Below are positions 1 through 12,319 of a stretch of DNA of 64,000 nucleotides, piece after piece. Origin of the DNA: Amyelois transitella. Lineage: Eukaryota; Arthropoda; Insecta; Lepidoptera; Pyralidae. A program made the translations under genes and the position numbers. The DNA lies in assembly GCF_032362555.1 (NCBI RefSeq), contig NC_083512.1, forward strand, positions 4,266,001 to 4,330,000, written 5' to 3'. The first letter of the stretch is position 1. Each line of letters starts with the position of its first letter. Below the pieces are notes generated by a model. That model was not told where the DNA came from and made no database searches. It saw only the letters and a list, made by a program, of their open reading frames with translations.

Positions 1-835
1 TTTGAAAAATTTAAGTGACTAATGAATAAAATATACAATAAGTTTATAATTAAAGGAACAATGACATTAACACATAATCATTAACACGTTTCTTTGCCTT
101 CATAGTAGAATGTTTGCATGCCAAATTTCCAAATCAAGTGTTCAAAGTTGTATAAATTCCTGACAAGAATTAAACAAGCGCAAATGTTAAATACCAACAT
201 TTTCTCAAAACTCCCCATTATTCCGATTTAAGGAATAAAATATACAAGGTCAAACGTCAAAAAAATTGATATTTTAGCAATTTTATTCAAAATGATAAGA
301 TGTCCTGGAAAATTATTCTACCTAAGACTTTTACCTAATGTATCTGAGTTTAACAGAATACAATAAGTTGTGAGCTTCATCATCACCACCATCTATAAAC
401 TATACAAGGCCAGAAAATACATACATCGTCAATAGAAATATTAAAACAAAACAGTCCATACAATATATGGGGTATGCTCGTTACGTGCACATCAACGTCA
501 AAGTTCTTCAACTTCTGTTATTTCCGAATTACAACCAACTCGAACAATTGAGCCTAAAGTTAGTTAACAGTTGTTCAGACAGGTTTCCTTAATCAGCAAA
601 ATATAACAAGAATTGTGTTGAGTCCTTCACGAGTATAAATATATCATTCACTTATTTACATACCCTGTATGGTTTCATTAAGGTTATCCTTCCAAAAAGA
701 GTGAGTGTTTACTTAAACAAAAGTAACAATTTAGATGTTAAAGATAATTCAAACATTTATTTCATGATAAAATTATTGCAAATATTTATTTCGATTCACT
801 ACGATATTTTATCCTCATGAACCGAATTATATTAT
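1..835. other. AT-rich intergenic, nothing recognised
   Basis: No exon-like frame, repeat end or RNA gene was seen in this edge sequence. It may belong to a neighbouring gene's intron or flank lying outside the window. Confidence 0.5.
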
Positions 836-1055
836 ACTAGTTTTTGCGTGGAGCTCCGCTCCCGTGGGAAATTCCAGAATAAAAAGGAGCTTGCCCCTTC
901 AATCCAGGTCCTGACCTTCAGGTGGCATGTTGGCAGCATGCAGGACGCAAGACGAATTCCGCAAGACGTGACCGTAGCAGTGTAGGCAGCCTTCCCCTAC
1001 CTCACATTTTTCATGCATTCTCGACGGTTGCGAGTACTCCTTAAGAGTCCATCCA
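836..1055 (-). repeat. Repeat debris: Helitron-like end and RTE-like scrap
   Basis: CTAG at 837-840 followed by GCGTGGAGCTCCGCTCCCGT resembles the complement of a Helitron-like end with its hairpin. At about 1005-1050, TTTCATGCATTCTCGACGGT and TGCGAGTACTC weakly resemble the complement of the RTE C-terminal coding end. Both are old. Confidence 0.35.
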
Positions 1056-1349
1056 TCTCAACGTGATTCAATAAATGATCAAACGAATTGTATTGTAAGA
1101 ATCTATTACTGTATGTGCACGTATGCCAAAATAGATTAATACGTCTCTAGAATACTCTCAAAGTAATCCGTACATTTTCTTTGGAAATCTCATATTTAGT
1201 AATTAATTAATTTCGTTAAGGGACAAAGCCAACGTACGTGTTCAATTAAAGATACTTTTGCGTGACGGAAGCATCTGGGATTTCATTAATTAATCGAGAC
1301 CATAAATAATATCGTAAGATATACTCTACATATATCTATTCCTTGTTGG

Positions 1350-1665
1350 ACATAAATCCTGGCTTTAAGTCCCGATTGCATCCTCATTACTCTGGAGAGG
1401 AGGCCGGGTTATGCCTTAGACCGTGGACACTGAATTGGGTGAGTCAGGTTTTTACACGAAGCGACTCCTATGTGACCTCTGCAACCTTTGTAGGTAAACA
1501 CATCCAGTTTCTTGAATGTGCAGGTTTCCTTACGATATTTTCCCTCACCTACACCACCACAACATAACCTTATAAAATAGTCATTGGTACATGGTCGAGG
1601 TGGGATGCGAACCTGTGCCTTTCTTCGCATCACGCATGTTAAGCACCTTACCGATTCCATCCCCC
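1350..1665 (-). repeat. tRNA-like SINE, family B
   Basis: On the minus strand a pol III B-box-like GGTTCGCATCC (complement near 1606-1616) follows a tRNA-like head. The body ends with GCAATCGGGACTTAAAGCC. The copy at 44475-44790 shares AAGTCCCGATTGCATC, CAGGTTTTTACACGAAGCGA and GAACCTGTGCCTTTCT, so this is an interspersed family. No coding capacity. Confidence 0.7.
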
Positions 1666-1674
1666 TTTTTTTTC

Positions 1675-1795
1675 TGTCTGTATGTATTCACTAATCTCGG
1701 TTAGTTGTAAACGGATGTTGTTTCTGTTTGAAATGTTGGAAAGAGGGTTTCTTAAATAAATGCTACCCATGCGAAACCGGGACGGATCGTTGGTA
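1675..1795 (+). repeat. Remnant related to 54165-54301
   Basis: It shares TAATCTCGG, GTAAACGGATG/GTGGACGGATT, TGGAAAGAG and AAATGCTACCC/AAATGTCACCC with 54165-54301 in order, but the CTAG end is lost. Confidence 0.45.
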
Positions 1796-2269
1796 AATAA
1801 AAAAATGGGTAACACTGCAAATTTACCTACTCTAATTTATAAATTATTACTCAGAACTGCAACCAAATTATAATTAAAAAAATTATACTCCAGGCCAAAA
1901 GATGTTTATCTGGTAAATGGGGGGTACCTCAATAACTCACGCTTATGTAAGGATGAATAGCCAATTTGTGGAGAACGAATTGCTTCGATGTGCTGATAAC
2001 TTCAGACTGTACTGAAGCATAAAACAGTGATAGTGTATAAATAAACACACAAATCACGTTTGTGACCTTGGTCAGTCACCTTAAGGTACACATAGACATA
2101 GCCAAAAGCTACAAAGCATATAGGCCACGTTAATTTATGAAATTTCACGAGAACAAAACAGTTTCATTCTTTTCTTGGAAGGGGAAAAAAAAGACAAAAG
2201 ATAAACAATTAGCCATGGACTGAACAGTCATTGCAAAAATCCAAAAAATAGTAACAAGTGTACGCGCAA

Positions 2270-2690
2270 AATAACACAGATTTAGCTATCCTTTAAGTAA
2301 GTTTAAGACTTGTGTTAAGGGATACTTACTCAAATAATTTTATGTATACTCAAATAGATAAATGTCCAAGAACCAGACCAATCAGAAAAAGTTAATTTTT
2401 CATACAACCTTGGTCAAGTTTTCAACTTAGAACCTAAAAATAAATATAAATATATACGGGACAAATTACACAGATTGGGTTAGCCCTGAAGTAAGTTCAA
2501 GACTTGTGTTACGAGATACTAACTCAACGATACTATATTTTATAATAAACACTTATATAGATTAATATCCAAGACCCAGGCCAATCAGAAAAAGTTCTTT
2601 TCTCATCATACCCTGGCCGGGATTCGAATCCGGGACCTCCGGTGTCACAGACGCTGCGCCACAGTGGTCGTCAACAGCCTTCAGTGTCAC
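2270..2690 (-). repeat. tRNA-like SINE, family C, one copy with head plus a second body copy
   Basis: On the complement the head (about 2620-2690) has an A-box-like TGGCGCAGCG and a B box GGATTCGAATCC. The body runs to about 2460. The body is repeated at 2270-2400: both hold ACACAGATT, AGACTTGTGTTA and CCAATCAGAAAAAGTT. So two copies lie in tandem, the second lacking its head. Too irregular to be a functional tRNA gene. Confidence 0.68.
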
Positions 2691-3227
2691 AACTACACCT
2701 TTTTTGAATAATTCTAGCAGATACTGTAGTTGTCATATGCAATAAAGGGTATTTATTCATTCTTTCACCGTCTCAGCCACATTGGAGTAGCTTAACTTTT
2801 GTACTTCTGGCTGTTTTACACTAAAAATGAGGGGAGAGTATTCCAGGACACGAATATATGGGATAATAAAAATAATATACTCCACTATAATTTTTCCGTT
2901 GATTGTCGGAATATCATGATTAATACGATCCTCATTTTATTATAGGTTTTGTGCGCATTATTCCATCCATCCATCCTTCTTTGAGGGTTCATAAACCAAT
3001 TTTATTTCTAACGACAGAAGCGACGAGAAAAATACCGAGGTTTATGCATAATGAATTTTTAATTTTCGTCAAAATGTACTAAGCGTTGTATTCCAAGAAT
3101 AATTATATAATAATTTATTTGAATTTATAATAACTTATTTAAATCCCGCTAGTTATAATTCATTGTTTTTAAACATTAAACATTTTAAATAATAATTTAA
3201 AAATGTTTATTAATATTATAACGTAGG

Positions 3228-3372
3228 TGCCTGGGTGACCAAGCAGTGCTCGGTGGACATCATAAAAAGTGTAAAAACAAAAAATGTGTTATGCGTTGCT
3301 GGGTATCGAACCTGGGTACTTCGACGCGAAAATCGATCGCTCTATCTGCTAGCTCCAGCGACGCCTAATAAT
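3228..3372 (-). repeat. tRNA-derived relic or SINE head
   Basis: The complement carries GAGCTAGCAGATAGAGCGAT (D-arm/A-box-like) and CCAGGTTCGATACCC (B-box-like) about 30 bases apart, then CAACGCATAACACATTTT. The acceptor and T stems do not pair properly, so I do not call a tRNA gene. It occurs once in this window. Confidence 0.45.
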
Positions 3373-3697
3373 CGTATACCTATTCCAACGGTAATATGAT
3401 ATGATATAGATTTACGAGTGTAGAGCCATGATCAAAATCTATAAGTACAAAATAAAGTAAAATGATCAATGAACATTTATCTAATCCCTTGTTTTCAAGC
3501 GCGACCTAAACAATTCCGCACACGCAATTATTAACCCCAGGCCCTGTTTCGGACAATAGCCGGTCGACATACATACTAGATCGTATCTAAAAACAAATGG
3601 TTTGGTAATTTGTGAGTATCGACGTGTTTTAAATTAAGGTCGAACCTTTGGGTGTTGGGTGTGAAAGAGAATGATGCTGATATAAAGCTATTGTTAT

Positions 3698-4105
3698 CGT
3701 GTGGTTCCCGGCACTTATAAAAAAAGAATAGAAATACTCCATCTCGTTCCCATGAATGTCGTAAAAGGCGACTAAGGGATATGCTTATAAACTTGAGATA
3801 TTTCTTTTAGGCGACAGGCTAGCAACCTGTCACTATTTGCATCTCAATTCTATCATTAAGCTAAACAGCTAAACGTGACCTATCAATCTTTTTAAGATTG
3901 TTGGCTCTGTCTACCCCGCGAGGGATATCCCGCTTGACGCATAATACAAGGGATTGTATTGAGCGTCAAGCTTGACTGAGGCTATGTACAGTGTCTATAA
4001 CACAAAGCACTGCTAAGGGTGGCTATTCAGTTTTCATAGATTCTTGGATCTGTCTTCCCCGTAAAGGACAAAGACGTGAATAAATGTTTGTATGCATCCT
4101 TAAGT
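3698..4105 (+). mobile_element. RTE-ended SINE-like element with internal insertion and repeated 3' part
   Basis: It starts CGTGTGGTTCCCGGCACTT and follows the family to CTACCCCGCGAGGGATAT (about 3929). An unrelated ~85-bp stretch containing a hairpin (3933-3970) follows. Then a second, diverged copy of the 3' part (GTGGCTATTCAGTTTTCA, TCTGTCTTCCCCGTAAAGGA, GACGTGAATAAATG) ends near 4105. More diverged than the other full copies. Confidence 0.8.
3933..3970. repeat. Hairpin, 17-bp arms with two mismatches
   Basis: 3933-3949 and 3954-3970 pair at 15 of 17 positions around a GGGA loop. It sits in the non-family stretch inside the SINE-like copy 3698-4105. Confidence 0.8.
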
Positions 4106-5242
4106 TATCTTACCCCAATCATGACTTTTTACCCAAGACTAGGGGTGAAGATAAAAATTCACAATACAATAAGCCGTTTGAACTAAAAAAAAAAAATAAT
4201 AATAATAAGCAAATTTTATTATAAATTGTACTGAGTATGTAGCTGAATAATTTATTTTGCAAAACACAGGCAATCAGAACCCTTTTTAGGTAAAACACAA
4301 ATTAAAATGTATTCAGTCTCATGTAGGTACCTATACTCGTAAAATAAAAATTCGGTTGTCACAAAACTTTTCTGTTGGGAAAATTTCTTCCTGGGCTAAT
4401 AAATATAGGTGAAAGGTTATGTCAACGACATTCTATGATAATGTTATCGCACAATACGAATATAAAAGATAACATATGTTTACAACAATTGTATATGTTT
4501 TCTGTTTCATAACATTAATCTTATTATATAACTGGATAACCAAACTAAAAATTATAATCTTAGCGTAGATTAGCATAGGACTTCAAAGTTTTAGAATGTA
4601 GGGTTCTGGATGACTTTTTCCTGGGAAAATGCCTTTTTCTTGGGAAGAGGAAGGGGGGCCTTTTTAGGGATCTCTACTTAAGTAAACCCAAATCGGTCAA
4701 GCAGTTTTAAAGTTTATTTATTTATCACAAACATATATATACCGCCACCTTCCGGATAAGGGACGTGATTTTATCTATTAATTTATGTGAAAACCCAACA
4801 AATGTTAAAAAAAAAATTGTGCTACGTTTATTGAACAAATGGTCAATTACAAATAGTCACTAATACAATAAAAAAGAAATATTAATCTCTAAACATTCAA
4901 CAATAACTAGATATTTATAAAGAATTATATACTCACTAACCTTAACTAACGTAAACAAAATAAAAATGGTAATAATAATAAAATTCGGTAGGCAAAGTCA
5001 AAGATTTAAACTAGTAAATAAGAATCATGACAACATTATCTTTATGTTTGATATGAAAACAAAAATAAAATAGCATTGACAATAATACAAAATATATTAT
5101 CACCACCAACGTGAGTAGTACAGACGTCAACTTGCAATCTTTGGATAAAGTTTGAGTTGGCTAATAGAGTTTGAATCGTGCAGTCAACTTGCTAACAAAT
5201 TTAATTTAATTGAACGCAGAACTTTTGAATATTGTACCGAAA
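4106..5242. other. Upstream region of Cyt-b5-r
   Basis: AT-rich flank containing the 5' UTR and presumably the promoter of the gene starting at 5243. TGAACGCAG|AACTTTTG just before the ATG could be a 3' splice site of a 5' UTR intron, but no partner donor can be fixed. A GC-richer stretch at 4600-4790 (GAAGAGGAAGGGGGGCCTTT, ACCGCCACCTTCCGGATAAG) looks like repeat debris. Confidence 0.4.
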
Positions 5243-8200
5243 ATGGCACCAAAAGGTGCAGAATATTTAGAAATAGCTCATCAACGAGCTGTAGAAAAGA
5301 AGACACATGTGAGTTTTCCTCAATTGAAATACCCATCACTAAGGGATGAAGGTTTAAAGGATCCTGTGCAATGGTTAACTGGAAAAGCCATGGATGATGG
5401 TGCCGAAGGTCTTTGGCGTGTTCATGATGGCATCTATGATCTAAATGAGTTTATGCATAAACATCCTGGCGGTGAAGAATGGTTGGATTTGACTAAGGTA
5501 TATATTATTTACACCTAATACTTTATGTTTAAAAATTCAAATATTCAATATGTTAATTTAGTTATTTTTGTGTATTGCATTTAAAGCACAGATACATGAT
5601 TAAAAAATTAAGATTAAATCACTTATTGTAATCAGCAACATGCTTTGTCAAAATATCTACACAAGTTAATTGGCGACATGTTTTGTCAAAATCTTCTTTG
5701 ACTAAGAACGTTATTATAGGTTTTTTCTTTTTTAGGGCACAGATATTACAGAGGCTTATGAAAGTCATCATTTATCGCCATCAGTGGACAAAATATTACA
5801 GAAGTTTTACGTAAGACCAGCAAAAACCCCAAGAAATTCTCCATTCACTTTCAAAGAAGATGGCTTTTATCGAAGTCTGAAAAGATCTGTAGTAGAAGAA
5901 CTGAAAAGCGTTCCTAAAAGTGCTGGATCGAATACAGAAAAAATCATAGATGGATTGTTTATAACATTCTTAGTATCATCAGCAATAACAGCTTGGGCTG
6001 AAAACTATTGGGTAGTGATGGTTTCATATTTGATTGCATCTTTATCTATGGCTTGGGTAATGGTAGCAGCCCACAACTTTATTCATAGAAAAACCAATTG
6101 GCGTATGTATTTATTCAATATAGGACTATGGTCTTACAGGTAACACTTGAATTTTATTTTATTACTCATGTATTATCATTAATAACGATCATTCTCAAAT
6201 TTTATGGAGGCTATTTAAGATAATTACTAATAACTAGTTCATCCAAACTCCCATACCAGTCTTTATTACTATAGCAGTCGGCGTAAAAATGGTCAAGTCT
6301 TTTCACAGAATGTAAAATATCGCTTATATGCCCGCTTTAGTGAGCCCCAAGCTTTGAAGTAAGCAACAGAAAATGCGATCGGACGAACGCGCTGGAATAT
6401 AAAAATAGGCCCCCTATTTCTGTGGCATCTAATAATACTCCCCTTACTATTCAGTTTTTCTTTAAGTATACGGATCATTGTATTATTCAAATAACATATT
6501 TGTTTTGTTTTATTGAAATGTATCTTGTTTCAGAGATTTTCGAATATCACATGCATTATCTCATCATCTGTATCCCAATACGCTAATGGATTTGGAGATA
6601 AGCGGATTTGAACCCATAGTCTTTTGGCTCCCTCGACGAGATACACCAGTTTACGGACACTTCGCTATTGTATTCGAAGTGATTTTGTTTCCTTTCGGAT
6701 GTATACTAAACTTCTTGAAAAAGTATGGTTTCTTTACATTACGCTTTACATAACAGGGATTATCTCAATTTTGTATTTTTATTTTTCTAATTAAACATTT
6801 TATTTTATTTTTCATAACTATAAGTTATGACTTATGCTCATATATACGGTAAAATTTTGCATTCTGTGTAACTTATTATGAATAATTAGAAAAAATCTGC
6901 AACATAGAGATAGAAACCTATTTCTAGAAGTAATAATTACTAGAGAATAAAAGTTAGAAGACTTAAATACTAAGAGAGAGAGAGATAACCTGGGTCAGTA
7001 AAACCTTTCATAGAGTTCAGTGGAAAATATTAGATAGGCATATAGCAGTGGGCGAATACTCGTATATGCTGAAGAAGAAGAACAACACGAGAAAGTGATA
7101 GGTTGCCTTGCATAAACGTACCCTTTCCTTGACTGACCTTTCAAACTGCTTTGGTTATATTATCCCCTGTATAATTGGTACTCGTACTAAATTGGAATTT
7201 TAATTGACCTCTGGAAGAGAACAGTTTGTTTTTTTTTTTTGTAACTAGATCAGAAAGGAAAAACTTCGTAACATGTCTCTTTTCAAATTAAAATGAATTG
7301 TTTCAGGTTATTTCTAAATTTTACACGCAAAGACTTCTTTACTCGTCATTACCGTTGGCACGACGCCCTCGGCTTATTGCCAATCTTCTGGATGTATATC
7401 TTCAGTAGCCATTCCTTCATTAACACATTTATCTTATGGCTTTGGATCAACTGCACTGGGAGCTTCATATTCTTCACCATTGGATCCAACGCTGCGCATC
7501 ACCACCCTGACTTGTTCCATGATGGAGATGAATTAAGGTAATTTATGAATAAAATTTGAAAATACATTTTGTTTTAACTTTGGTCCAATATCGGTTAGGT
7601 TCTCCAGCAAAGATCACTAAGTCAGATTAGAGTAACTATATATATTTAACCTGATTTGCGAAATCAAGTCAAAGGCGCAGCCCGGGCCCCTCTAGAATGG
7701 TGAAGATACGAGTATAACCGGTACTGCCGACAGAAGATGGTAAATGTTATTATACTTATAGTTATAGAATATCCTGTAAATTTTGCCTTCGTGATTTGTG
7801 ACTAACAGCTCTGTCTACCCCGTAAAGGACAAAGTGTTATATTATATGTATGCATGCTATAAACATGGAATTCGTTTCCAAATTTTAATTGGACCGCCTG
7901 TTAGGTTTAATATAAGGTTGATTCTGCCCTAAAAATGTTATTTCATCCAAGTATCTTCATTATAAAGATTAAAAGAAAAATATACTACGTGAAATGGCAA
8001 AAACCTTTGCCTTCGCAGTATTTCAATAGGCAATTTGTATTCCACTGAAGATTTTTGTTGCAGGGAACAAACCCGGGATTGGGGTATTCACGAAGTCGAC
8101 GCGGTCATTGACCGCACAGACATCAATGGAAACCTTTTTAAAGTGATGACCTTTTTTGGAGACCACACTCTTCATCATTTATTCCCCACATTAGACCACG

Positions 8201-8349
8201 AAAAACTACCTTACTTATACCCTACATTCCTAGCCCATGTTGCTAAATACAAGGCAAAGTTTAGGCTAACCAAACAGTTGAATCTGTTTATCCAACAGAT
8301 TAAAGTTACTATGAAGAGAGAGCCTAACACTTTGTCAGAGGACGATTAA
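5243..8349 (+). CDS. Cyt-b5-r: Cytochrome b5-related protein (cyt b5 domain + fatty-acid-desaturase-like domain), 5 exons, 454 aa
   Basis: Exons 5243-5497, 5736-6139, 6534-6722, 7307-7537 and 8064-8349 join in frame across GT-AG introns to 454 residues; the family is usually about 430-460. The ATG at 5243 has a strong context (A at -3, G at +4). The N-terminal half is a cytochrome b5 domain with the heme motif HPGG (residues 74-77) and a second histidine pair at 96-97. Hydrophobic stretches (about 155-196 and 260-345) surround desaturase-type histidine boxes: HNFIH (198-202), HALSHH (226-231), HHH (347-349) and HTLHH (394-398). This arrangement and the segment [13 protein letters not shown] recall insect Cyt-b5-r. 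The family is membrane-bound, probably in the ER, and presumed to use cyt b5 electrons for di-iron lipid oxidation; the exact reaction is not established. A polyadenylation signal AATAAA lies at 8568-8573. A front-end or sphingolipid desaturase is the alternative, less likely given the overall match. Confidence 0.92.
7798..7858 (+). repeat. 3' fragment of RTE-ended SINE in Cyt-b5-r intron
   Basis: AGCTCTGTCTACCCCGTAAA, then AAAG and TATATGTATGCATG, match the family 3' end. It lies in the intron 7538-8063, in the same sense as the gene. Confidence 0.6.
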
Positions 8350-9107
8350 TTAACTACTTGTTCATTATAAGTTAAATAAGGAAGTCTAACTCTCGATCTA
8401 AACTAATTTATAGTCAAAACTTAAACTGTTGCTATCATGTAATTGAGCCAAATTTTGCACTATTATTGCATAAAAAAGAACTTTACGATATCCTTACTTC
8501 TTTTTATTTTAAAATCGTGAATTGTATAAATACCATACTACTCGTAATGAAAATCGTGACAAAGTTAAATAAATCATTGATATTAAATTGGGTTTTTATT
8601 AATATAGGTGACTACCATTTTAAAATAAAATAACTAAAATGAAACTATTTAACTATTTAAATACTAAGGTCTAGTCTTTCTTCTACTTATTCTTAAATTT
8701 AAGAGCTAATTCTTGTTGGTGTAATTAAGTGGAACTTGGTCCATTTATTTCATCCATTAAAGTGATTATGGAGAAAGGTCTAATATGTTTTGCAAATATC
8801 CACAGAAACATTTCTGTACTTTTATTATAAGGTAGTCTCAACAAATAAATAGTAACATTTATGAAACCATAGCCCACAATGCATTAACGAGCAAAATTGC
8901 CCCTATTATGAAAACAGTAACAAGATAACGTTTATTTACATAATGTGAGTAGCCAATTTCGCAGTGTAAACAATATGATATCAAAAGCTATGGAAAATTA
9001 AACAGCCGATTGGATGGAATCTTTTTATCTCGCATTGTCATCCCACAACAACTTAATCAGTAAAAATAAATCTTTGTTATTTTTTATTGATTCCGTATTG
9101 TCATATA

Positions 9108-9373
9108 TCTATACTAATATTATAAAGCTGAAGAGTTTGTTTGTTTGAAGGCGCTAATATCAGCAACTACTGGTTCGAATTGAAAAATTATTTTTGAGTT
9201 GAATAGACCATTTATCGAGGAAGGCTTTAGGCTATATAACATCACGCTGCAACTATAAGAAGCGAAGGAATAATGGAAAATGTGAAAAAAACGGGGAAAA
9301 TTATTCATTCTTGAGGGCTTTAATGATGCCCAAAATAACAATTCCATGCGGACGAAGTCGCGGGCACAGCTAG
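9108..9373 (+). mobile_element. Non-autonomous Helitron-like element, 266 bp
   Basis: It starts TCTATACTAATATTATAAAG after an A and ends CTAG before a T, with a GAC-GAA-GTC hairpin about 12 bases before the end. 5'-TC, 3'-CTAG, a subterminal hairpin and A/T insertion are Helitron hallmarks. An inverted copy of the same length is at 9670-9935. No coding capacity. Confidence 0.72.
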
Positions 9374-9669
9374 TGTATGTATAAAAATGTCGCGTTACTA
9401 TTTTAATAATAAGTTAATAAATCATTTTTTACATTAGAGCGGCCTACAACTACTTTCGCTTACTCTCCGAACAGTTAATTAAGTATAGCGTGATTTCAAA
9501 AGTACAACTACACTAACAACTTGGCGAAAGAGAAGATGTAAAAATAGCAAAAAATTTGGTTAACTTTTAACCAGTTTTGGCTTTGCTCGCCATATCTTAC
9601 GGGACAGATAGTCACAAAGCTCGAAGGCCAAGTTAAGGTATATTTTATTATCATAACGTTTATTAAAAA

Positions 9670-9935
9670 CTAGCTGTGCCTGCGACTTCGTCCGCGTGGA
9701 ATAGTCATTTTAGGCATCATTAAAACCCTCAAGGATGAATAATTTTCCCCGTATTTTTCACATTATTTCTTCGCGGTTTCAAGTTGCCGCGTGATGGTAT
9801 ATACCCTTAATAAGCCTTACTCGAGAAATGGTGTATTCAACACAAAAATATTTTTTCAATTAGAACTAGTGGTTCCTGGGATTTGCATCTTCAAACAAAC
9901 AAACAAACTCTTCAGCTTTATAATATTAGTATAGA
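9670..9935 (-). mobile_element. Non-autonomous Helitron-like element, inverted copy, 266 bp
   Basis: Mirror image of 9108-9373, with the same ends on the opposite strand (TC at 9935-9934, CTAG at 9673-9670, A and T flanks). Similarity runs across the full length, with substitutions and small indels. The two form a large inverted repeat with a ~296-bp spacer. Confidence 0.72.
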
Positions 9936-10827
9936 TCATGTTTATTATCATGTATTACGAACAAATTTAATTATACAATACATACAATACTGATAAATAA
10001 TTTATTTGAGGACCCAATCGACCCAAAGTGAGTTGGTTTAAGATAAGAGAATTCCCCGCAGGTCTTTCTGAATATATACTTATTATTGCTTCCAACTTAA
10101 TGTTAGTTTCTGCGGATGTTTTTCTAATAAGCTGTGCGCAATGCCAATCGTGAAAAAATAAACATTCCGCTTTTTTTTAATGCTCACCGAATACACATCT
10201 ATTTATCGTGTCAAAAGTTTTATTTTTCTAGTAATTATAAATCGGGACTAGTTGTCATCAGAGATATATTTAATTTTAGCAAAATCGGTATACTTGCATT
10301 TATCTTGTGCTTGTTCCATATCGCATCCTCAAATTAACATTTGATACCTATATTATTTTTGCCATTTTGTTTTATTTTTGACTTGTAGCGAATGCTAATG
10401 AAGTTATATAAATGAAAATAATAATTAAAAAATACTAAGAACAAAACAATTTTCTCATTCATAAGTGTACATGGATTTATCTCCCTTTCAAAACGTGCAT
10501 TTAAGTGCAACTCTTTAACTATTTACGATTCCGGAGCAATATCTAAAGTGCAAATATCAGAGTAAGCGTTTTAAGCCCACTTATTTCATTTGTAGGAAGC
10601 GATTTCTGCTTTAATTTATAGATGTTCTGGAATTAATGGCCTGGAGTTTTTCAAACCGGACTGAGTATCTCGATGAATTTGCATGGTTAACTATTGAAAC
10701 CCTAGTCGGTTCTAGATGGGATACTAGATTTACTGGTAAAAAAAGGTATCGTATGATTACCGGCAGAGAATGCAACTAATTTTATTACAGTTAAGTAGCT
10801 GACTTCTCAAATCTGTAAAATCTAATA

Positions 10828-11099
10828 CATACATACATACATACATACATATGATCACGTCTATATCCCTTGCGGGGTAGACAGAGCCAACAGTCTTGAA
10901 AAGACTGAATGGCCACGTTCAGCTATTTGGCTTAATGATAGAACCGAGATTCAAATAGTGACAGGTTGCTAGCCCATCGCCTAAAAGAGGAATCCTAAGT
11001 TTATAAGCCTATCCCTTAGTCGCCTTTTACGACATCCATGGGAAAGAGATGGAGTGGTCCTATTCTTTTTTGTAATAGTGCCGGGAACCACACGGCACG
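10828..11099 (-). mobile_element. Full-length RTE-ended SINE-like element with 13-bp target-site duplication
   Basis: The direct repeat GTAAAATCTAATA at 10815-10827 and 11100-11112 flanks a ~272-bp element. On the minus strand it begins with GCCGTGTGGTTCCCGGCAC and ends in ATGT repeats. The body holds the family-wide segments GCGATGGGCTAGCAACCTGT, AGCTGAACGTGGCC and GGCTCTGTCTACCCCGCAAG. It has no coding capacity. Its ends match the RTE, which presumably supplied the machinery. Confidence 0.9.
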
Positions 11100-11112
11100 G
11101 TAAAATCTAATA

Positions 11113-12319
11113 AATGAAACAATAATTATTATCTTTGACCTTATTAGAATCGACCTTATTCTGATCCTCATTTCGGTATCTATAATGAGTCCAAGGCTTA
11201 AACTGCTAAAAAATAAACTGAGAGCATCCTCTCCAAGGTCAAACTATACTTTTATTCAAAACCCCCTACTCTCCTCCAGTATACAGCTCATATCTCTCTT
11301 CTATTTGGAGTACTATTCGAATCAATTGTGAGTTGACTCTGCCCGCTGTCAGTTTGAAGTTTCAGAAGCTATTCAAAGACATTTCATAAAAAAAATTCTT
11401 CCTAAATTTAAGAGCTAACTCTTGCGGTGTAGTTAAATATAATATATTTTGATAAAATAAAGCAAAAAGATAACATTACAACATTGTAGCAAGTAAAAAA
11501 AAAAAACACGGAGATATTAGATGAATGGAGAAAGATTCATACGATTTATTCATGATTATTTATATAGGACCTATTATAAAGCTGAACAACAGCAACATCG
11601 CCGGCTGGTAGCGAGTCTTTATCAGTTTTATTAGGATCGCTTAAATTATTGCCTCATGTGCTACGAGCATTCCTTAATCGAACAAGTATCGGCGCGGGTA
11701 GTGAGGCACCCATCACACCTCTCGAATTTTCCGATAGGTACTTAGGGTTAAATAATTAAAATACTGAGGTCTGGACAGACAAAGGAATATGAGTACACAA
11801 AGGAGATTTTACCACCAGAGCTTACACTACCAAACAGATATTTAAAAAGATATGAAGTATAGGTATTATTTACAAACCAACATCAGATATTGTAATGAGC
11901 TTTGTATGCGGGAAAGAGTGTAAAACTTCATAAATCGAAAATGGATGTTCAATAAAATATTTCCCTGGCGGTATTTTGAAATTTGATTATCATACTAATG
12001 ATTTGAATGATAACTAAAAATAACCAATTCATTTTGAGAGTGTTAAAATATTAACTCGTCATTATTTTTCTGTTGTTGTTGTTCAAGCTACATTTTTAAT
12101 GGGATTTTGAGGTTTGTTATTGTGAAATATTTGACTGAAACTTATTAATAACCTACTTTTCTTGGTAATTCGTTTTTTTAAAGGCTGGGATTATTGTATT
12201 AGAATTGCACTAGTTGCAACCTGATGAACTATAATCATATCTGATATGCTACCGGATCCAAAGCACGCAAAACCAATCATTATTAAGATAGACAATAATA
12301 CATAGTTTTATTAAATAAA
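11113..12319. other. Intergenic between the SINE and the aldo-keto reductase 3' end
   Basis: AT-rich; no exon or clear repeat was identified. A GC-richer patch near 11600-11730 (CATCGCCGGCTGGTAGCGAG, AAGTATCGGCGCGGGTAGTG) is unassigned. Confidence 0.4.

Noticed and set aside
1343..1660. Short frames on both strands
   Set aside because: They fall within a tRNA-like SINE that recurs at 44475-44790.
2615..2690. Candidate tRNA gene with good A- and B-box-like motifs
   Set aside because: The cloverleaf is incomplete (D arm shortened) and the sequence is joined to a SINE body that is repeated nearby.
3228..3372. Candidate tRNA gene
   Set aside because: Acceptor and T-arm pairings fail; best read as a tRNA-derived relic.
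5210..5242. Earlier in-frame start for Cyt-b5-r (TTG at 5210)
   Set aside because: Not an ATG; the ATG at 5243 has a strong initiation context and gives the expected protein length.
10829..10850. CATA microsatellite considered as a stand-alone repeat
   Set aside because: It is the complement of the ATGT tail of the SINE-like element and lies inside its target duplication.
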